Positions 58,848 through 64,000 of a stretch of DNA of 64,000 nt are shown one piece after another (position 1 is the stretch's first letter; each line of letters opens with the position of its first letter). This DNA comes from Holothuria scabra. Taxonomy: Eukaryota > Echinodermata > Holothuroidea > Aspidochirotida > Holothuriidae. Under the pieces are notes generated by a model. The model saw nothing but the letters and a program-made list of their open reading frames with translations, was not told the origin of the DNA and did no database searches. The stretch spans positions 11,026,922-11,090,921 of the forward strand of contig CM074185.1 in NCBI GenBank assembly GCA_037179385.1, written 5' to 3'. The translations under genes and the position numbers were made by a program.

Positions 58848-59966
58848 TCACTCCTCAGAAGCCTGAAGTAGAATGATGTCAATAAAGTTAACTACGTATG
58901 TGTTCGCTGCTTTTGAACGTGTCCGTTTTAAAGCACGTGTTCGTTCCGTGTTCGTTGTGAACAGGCAAGAACGGTGTACAGCGAGCCAAGATACACTATT
59001 AGAATAATTACACAGTAGATGTTTGTTCCTGTGTCTACAAGAGCTTATCAGTTCGTTTCTTTTATTTAGAGTTGCTAAGGAAGGTTTGAGTATAATGAAG
59101 AACTTTTCTTCCAGACAGAGATTACAAGTTTTAGAGGATGTGGAGTATGCTCGGGCTTTGTTCATGAGTTTCCATTTTACGGAGTGTTCTACATTTGAAT
59201 CCTTTAGTTTCCAGATGTATTCACTGAGTGCAGTTGCGTTTCTTTTGTCTTTGTGTTTAAAGCTAGACTTGTGGGCGGTGTATCTTGTTTTGAATGTGTT
59301 CTCTGTTAGACCAATGTATGTTTCTTCGTTGTGGTTGTCGTGGCGTGTTACAGTTGCTTGGTACACAATGTTGTTCGTGAGGCAGTTGCCTTCCAATGGG
59401 CACTCGCTTTGCTTTCTGCAATTGCAGTTGCTTCGCGTTTCTGGTTGTACTTCCTGTTTCGCCAGTATGTATTTGTTTTGCGCTGATATAATTTGGTTTA
59501 TGTTTGCCATGCAGCTGTAACTCAGTTTCACCGTGTTTCTGTTGAGTAAGGTATGTAGTTTGTGCCCAGGTGGGAAGCAGCTGTCCAAGAGGTTAAAGAA
59601 TTTCTGGCCAATGTTGGTTGTGACACTATCACTATACGGGGGGTTGAACCAGGTTATGTTCCTATTTCGTCTTCGTTTCGGGGCTCCCTTGGGATGACTG
59701 GTGTCAGGGGGTTGGGTTTCGTACTTAAGGTTGTACCCATAGCCACTTCTCTGTAATGCTTCTTGGTATACGGGCGATGATGTGTTGAATGTGTTTTCGT
59801 CGGAAGAAATGTTGGATAGTCTCCTGTTGATGCCTTCTGGGATGTTCTTTATGATAAGTGGGGGGTGGTTGCTCTGTTTATGCACATAGAGAGGGGTGTT
59901 GTTGGGTTTCATGTATGGCTTGTATGTGCTTGTGCTAAGATCAAGGGTAAGGTCTAAGAAGTTCAC
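58848..59966 (-). pseudogene. Penelope-like polyprotein, RT C-terminus plus GIY-YIG endonuclease
   Basis: A 372-codon open frame. It starts in the distal reverse transcriptase (MNFLDLTLDLSTSTYKPYMK, then GINRRLSNISSDENTFNTSS). After a linker with ITWFNPPYSDSVTTNIGQKF it enters the endonuclease: CNCRKQSECPLEGNC, then IVYQATVTRHDN and ETYIGLTENTFKTRYTAHKS. The tail EKFFIILKPSLATLNKRNEL is typical of the family. The upstream catalytic RT part continues out of frame at 59995-60243. Confidence 0.8.
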
Positions 59967-59994
59967 TATTTTCTTGTTTGCTTCAATTTCTATT

Positions 59995-60690
59995 TTAAGC
60001 TTGTTTTTTTGAGAATATCTTGCATGTTTCTTTCTTTAATTTTTCTGTTTGCCTTGGTGTTGCTTTGCAAACAGCCAAACCGTCGTCTCTGTATAGGCCG
60101 ACATTCATGTTAATGTGCTGAAGTTGTGATAGGAGGTACAATCCTATTAGTTCACAAGTTTCAGCACCGTCGAAACTACCCATGGTGACATCGAATAAAG
60201 ATTCGGTACGCTTGCACCATGGTGTTTCAACATTGAACAGCATAGTTTTCTTTGTGTGGAAGATAATATATGCCTTTCGAATGCTGGTATGTCTGTGTAG
60301 TTTGATGCAAAGTCTAAAGCCTCGTTGAGGAGGTCGGCAGTAATTGAGGGGTAAAACTCACAAATGTCAAAAGCAATGAACGATTGTTGGTGTTTGTCGT
60401 GTATTTCACTAAACCAGTCTATGACTTCACTTGTGTTCTTCCATTGGTTGTAACCTGTAGATTGTTTGATTTCTGAATTTATCCGTTCTAGTATTTGTTT
60501 GCTAATCTTCCCTAGTTCTGATTTTGATGGGTTGATTAGTCTGCATGCATGTGGGTTTGTTGTTGAAGTTCGGTTTGTGGTCTTTTAGTGTAATAAATGC
60601 TTGTTTTTCGCTTGTGATGTCGACACTGTCACTAATTTCAAGTTTTGAAGCTATAATTTTGTCAGCTGCAGTGATTTGATTGCGTGTGTT
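59995..60690 (-). pseudogene. Penelope-like reverse transcriptase, catalytic part
   Basis: The frame 59995-60243 contains FDVTMGSFDGAETCELIGLY and the catalytic motif LYRDDGLAV with both Asp residues kept. Upstream to 60690 the minus strand still shows RT wording in shifted frames, up to the hAT insertion at 60692. It continues beyond that at 61627-61850. Confidence 0.7.
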
Positions 60691-60691
60691 G

Positions 60692-61618
60692 TAGGGCTGT
60701 GAACGTGTAGCATTTTAACTAAACGTTTAATCGCAAAAATTTGCGATCGTTTAGCGGTTAATCGCGATTAATTAACCTCACGAAGTCAACATGCTTACAA
60801 CTATATTGTGTTCATCATGCTCCCAGTAGACCTATCGATGTATTTTAATTTGGCACTACATATGCGACATTTAGTAATCTTGTCAGCTTTATCAACATCG
60901 AAACAATCCCACACCACGCTTGTTTTACGTCCCATCCTGTACTACTTATATCGGATTTGATGCAAAGCAACTGCGGTTAAACTATTCTGCAACTGCCAGT
61001 GAACTCGGAACGTATTTATTACGACAGTAATTCCGTGCTAATCGCAAGTGAAACCGTACGTACGAAATCGAGACAATAAACATTGCACTGTTCATTACAC
61101 TAGGTAAGTACATGATGTACGAACGCACGTGGTCGCTTGAGCACCGGATCGAACTAGTTCACTGTTGCCTGCATGGTCGACTCACGCAAAGTAAACAAGC
61201 AGTGTGCATTGCACTCAAAACTGTTAAGTGTTGCAATGACTACTCTGTGCAGCTTTTAAATACGCATTGAATGAATGTTGTAAGATGTAGGCCGCGCGGC
61301 ACATCGAGGCTATAACACAGGTTGTACAACCTCCGTTCCGCAATCCGCGGGGAGTACTACGAGTTGCTCCGTTGTGCGGCTAGGCAGCAGTTTACCTCTA
61401 GGCTGCTTACAGCGCCGGAAAAGTTTACATAGGGAAATTCACAAGACGATCGATCTGTGTGAATTGTGTAGAAGGAAAGGTGGGCAAAAATTCATAGGAC
61501 ATTGGGAAGAATATCGGACGAAAAATGGGTTTTGCGATTAATCGCCAGTAGCTTTGAACTAAACGTTTATTCCACATGCGATCGTTTAGCGATTAATCGC
61601 TACACGGTCACAGCCCTA
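60692..61618. mobile_element. 927 bp non-autonomous hAT-type element
   Basis: Flanked by GTGTGTTG at 60684-60691 and 61619-61626 (8 bp TSD). Ends are TAGGGCTGTGAACGTGTAGC and the near-complement GCTACACGGTCACAGCCCTA. Subterminal ACTAAACGTTTAATCG / GCGATCGTTTAGCGATTAAT words are also inverted. No transposase frame. It splits the Penelope-like reverse transcriptase just after the codons for AYKKAPPNT. Confidence 0.85.
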
Positions 61619-61626
61619 GTGTGTTG

Positions 61627-61850
61627 GGCGGTGCTTTTTTGTATGCTTTGTTTACGTTTTGTTGTACCAGCTTGTTATACTGTTCAGGTTCTAATTTGTA
61701 AAAGTTGTTGGTTTTGTCAGCCGCAACGTATACTTTACCGTCCGCTTTGATTTTGGTCTTGTCGGTTTTTAACTGTGCTTGGAAGGGCTTGCGATTGTTG
61801 TTAAACTTAATATTCTGTACAAGGCTCATCATGCCGTCCTCGAACTCCGT
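61627..61850 (-). pseudogene. Penelope-like reverse transcriptase, N-terminal part
   Basis: The minus strand reads FEDGMMSLVQNIKFNN, KADGKVYVAADKTNNFYKLE and VNKAYKKAPPNT, the segment that precedes the RT fingers in Penelope-like elements. At its 5' edge it is fused to the inverted 3' copy (61846-62236), so no natural start is present. Confidence 0.7.
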
Positions 61851-62331
61851 AAAATGGAAACTCATGAACAAAGCCCGAGCATACTCCACATCCTCTAAAA
61901 CTTGTAATCTCTGTCTGGAAGAAAAGTTCTTCATTATACTCAAACCTTCCTTAGCAACTCTAAATAAAAGAAACGAACTGATAAGCTCTTGTAGACACAG
62001 GAACAAACATCTACTGTGTAATTATTCTAATAGTGTATCTTGGCTCGCTGTACACCGTTCTTGCCTGTTCACAACGAACACGGAACGAACACGTGCTTTA
62101 AAACGGACACGTTCAAAAGCAGCGAACACATACGTAGTTAACTTTATTGACATCATTCTACTTCAGGCTTCTGAGGAGTGAGGACCTACTTTATTGGCCC
62201 TTACGAAACAGTTCTGTCAAGCTATGTTGTAAGAACTTATTGCAACCTTTTCAATATTACAGCTCCCTTCATAGGGTTGAGCACTTTGCCATTGCCTGGT
62301 TGACATTTTTAATTATTTTTTACTATTACGG

Positions 62332-62474
<143 letters not shown>

Positions 62475-64000
62475 CGTGCGTTTCTGGGGTCAACCGGGGA
62501 TAATCGTTAGAATACACACCCGTCAACTGGGGATACCCCGCGAACTGGGGATATCCCCGATTTTAGAAAGGCCGAAATCATAGAATATACGCGCTCAAAC
62601 ATACCATCTGTTGTTTTCAGAGCCATCCGGGCATTATCCCCGCTATACTTGATTTCAGTACATTTCAGTGTAAAATATGTGTATAGAATCATATGAGCGA
62701 TTTCGATACACACGTGGCGTGACCGTCAGGCAGCATCAGATCGGGGCTCCACATTTACCCCCATATTAGTCATCTCTGGAGTGCAAGTTGATTTTCGAAG
62801 AAAAAACATCAACAGAGATAAAGTACGTACCCCTTTTTATGTTATTTTCTAAAATAACTAGCATTTTTTCTCGAATTATTGACAAAATTTTGATGATAGA
62901 ATCAGCTTTCAAGCTTCAATAGTTCTGTGCATAGCCTAGCCTAGGCTAAGTACGTGCTGTGCCGATCGCGATTTGCGTTAGGGTAGAACATTACCGTTAG
63001 GCTAACGAAGCAATGATCACGAGGATTTGGACTTCGTTTCAAATTCCAAAATCTGTTTTTTTTTTAAAGTAAGAATTGTAGTCTCCTTAAATATTTTGAT
63101 ATGCACAGTGAAACCTCTAAGCTTTAGTAATTACCTTAAAGGCCTAACGTTAGGCCTAATGTCGGTCTAGCCTAGCCAGTTTAGTTAGTGTGGATGACAT
63201 ACCTGTACATGGAATTGTGGATAGTGTACTCTGACCATAGCCTACTCATCATACTGCGTAAAAGTTACCAACATTAATGTTTTAGATGTACAGTACTGTA
63301 CACAATTTTGCCTAGGCTAGGCTATTAGTCTGAGTCTGCCCCAGCTCTGTTGAAAAATCCTTTGTAATGCTCGGTCATAGCCTAGGGCCTATGCAGATCG
63401 AGTGTGCTGACTGTGGCCCATGTAGAAATTAAAGGGGAGGGAATGTAATAATTAGCTAACTGCAATTAAACCTATAACACATTTGTGTTGGTGTGTCATT
63501 TAACCCCATCTAATAGGGTTGGGCGGTAGCCTATACCGGTACTGATGTCAATACCGGTACTAGCCTAGAGGTATAGGTAATGAAAATGCCGAAGATATTT
63601 GGTGTAGGTTACTACTAATATTGGTCCTTGAGAAAATACCGGTACTAGAAAAAAACTACCAGTAGTACTCATTATATTGGCTGACAAAATAACTTGTTAG
63701 GATGTGTTGATAATTGAAATATTTACACAAACATTTAGGACAGAGGTTCCTGCACGGTAATTAACCCAATCAATCACCCAGATGCGTTTATGTGCAGGAT
63801 AACATGGGGTGCATGTGTGGCTTACAGTTGGTTCCTTTCTGTCCGACTTCCCTACCCGAGAGTTGAGAAAGTCTGGTAATACCTCAGTACCGGTTCTGTG
63901 TGTTTTACAATACTGGTACCCAGACTTGGGGCCATTACATCTCAGTGTAATTGATCACGATTGCTATTACTTCATATTTTACGATTGCGATAATGATTAC
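62475..64000. other. No recognised gene
   Basis: Starts with repeated AACTGGGGATA-type words (62485-62560) and continues as unassigned DNA rich in TAGCCTAGG/GGCCTA words. No exon could be supported. Confidence 0.4.

Larger units (their letters stand above)
58795..62236 (-). mobile_element. Penelope-like element with an inverted partial copy at its 5' side
   Basis: The minus-strand body runs from about 61846 down to 58795 and includes the reverse transcriptase and GIY-YIG coding region. The stretch 61846-62236 is an inverted copy of its own 3' end 58795-59187 (both include the TGAGGAGT and GGCCAATAAAG ends). The join falls where one copy reads FHFTE followed by CST and the other continues FEDGMM. 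AT microsatellites lie close to both sides (58717-58736, 62334-62452). A partly inverted pseudo-LTR arrangement is known for Penelope-like elements. A 927 bp hAT interrupts the RT. Confidence 0.75.

Overview
The window looks like AT-rich intergenic or intronic DNA from an invertebrate animal, most likely a deuterostome such as an echinoderm. Reasons: coding parts are split by introns, one NXPE-like coding exon carries a polyadenylation signal, GGCCTA-type words recur, and DIRS, Penelope-like and Polinton elements, tRNA-derived SINEs and many TIR/MITE families occur together. The species call is inference. No rRNA, CRISPR array or intact tRNA gene was seen. Most of the window is transposable elements nested in one another; for many I could read exact target-site duplications (TSDs).

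0-3.9 kb: unassigned DNA with TTAA-flanked MITEs and simple repeats. 3.9-21.8 kb: the remains of what appears to be one DIRS-type retroelement on the minus strand (gag, reverse transcriptase, RNase H, tyrosine recombinase and a terminal complementary region). It is blown apart by (a) a 4.3 kb inverted-repeat unit whose two arms carry a Bcl-2-family pseudogene with its intron, (b) a 6.4 kb fold-back element that itself holds a hAT, a 9-bp-TSD palindrome, a TA-flanked element and a small retroposon, (c) a second copy of the TA-flanked element inside the RT, and (d) a piggyBac-type MITE inside gag. Removing these leaves about 5 kb, the usual size of a DIRS element.

21.8-38.6 kb: mostly unassigned DNA with TTAA MITEs, two copies of a tRNA-derived SINE, a 1.8 kb hAT-like element, a Harbinger-like MITE, and the one good host coding exon (36.9-38.6 kb, NXPE-like). 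38.8-40.2 kb: a near-perfect palindrome of two Penelope-like 3' ends between AT microsatellites. 41-45.1 kb: a hAT-like MITE with a palindromic 8 bp target and a 99 bp minisatellite.

45.22-56.71 kb: a short Polinton/Maverick-type element with a 6 bp TSD (CAGGCT), AG...CT ends, roughly 0.7-0.8 kb terminal inverted repeats that each start with an 80 bp hairpin, and a decayed protein-primed family-B DNA polymerase gene that seems to contain introns. No integrase, packaging ATPase, protease or capsid gene was found. It is interrupted by a hAT and by a SINE-bearing insertion. 58.7-62.3 kb: a second, larger Penelope-like element with an inverted partial copy at its 5' side, split by a 927 bp hAT. 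The rest to 64 kb is unassigned.
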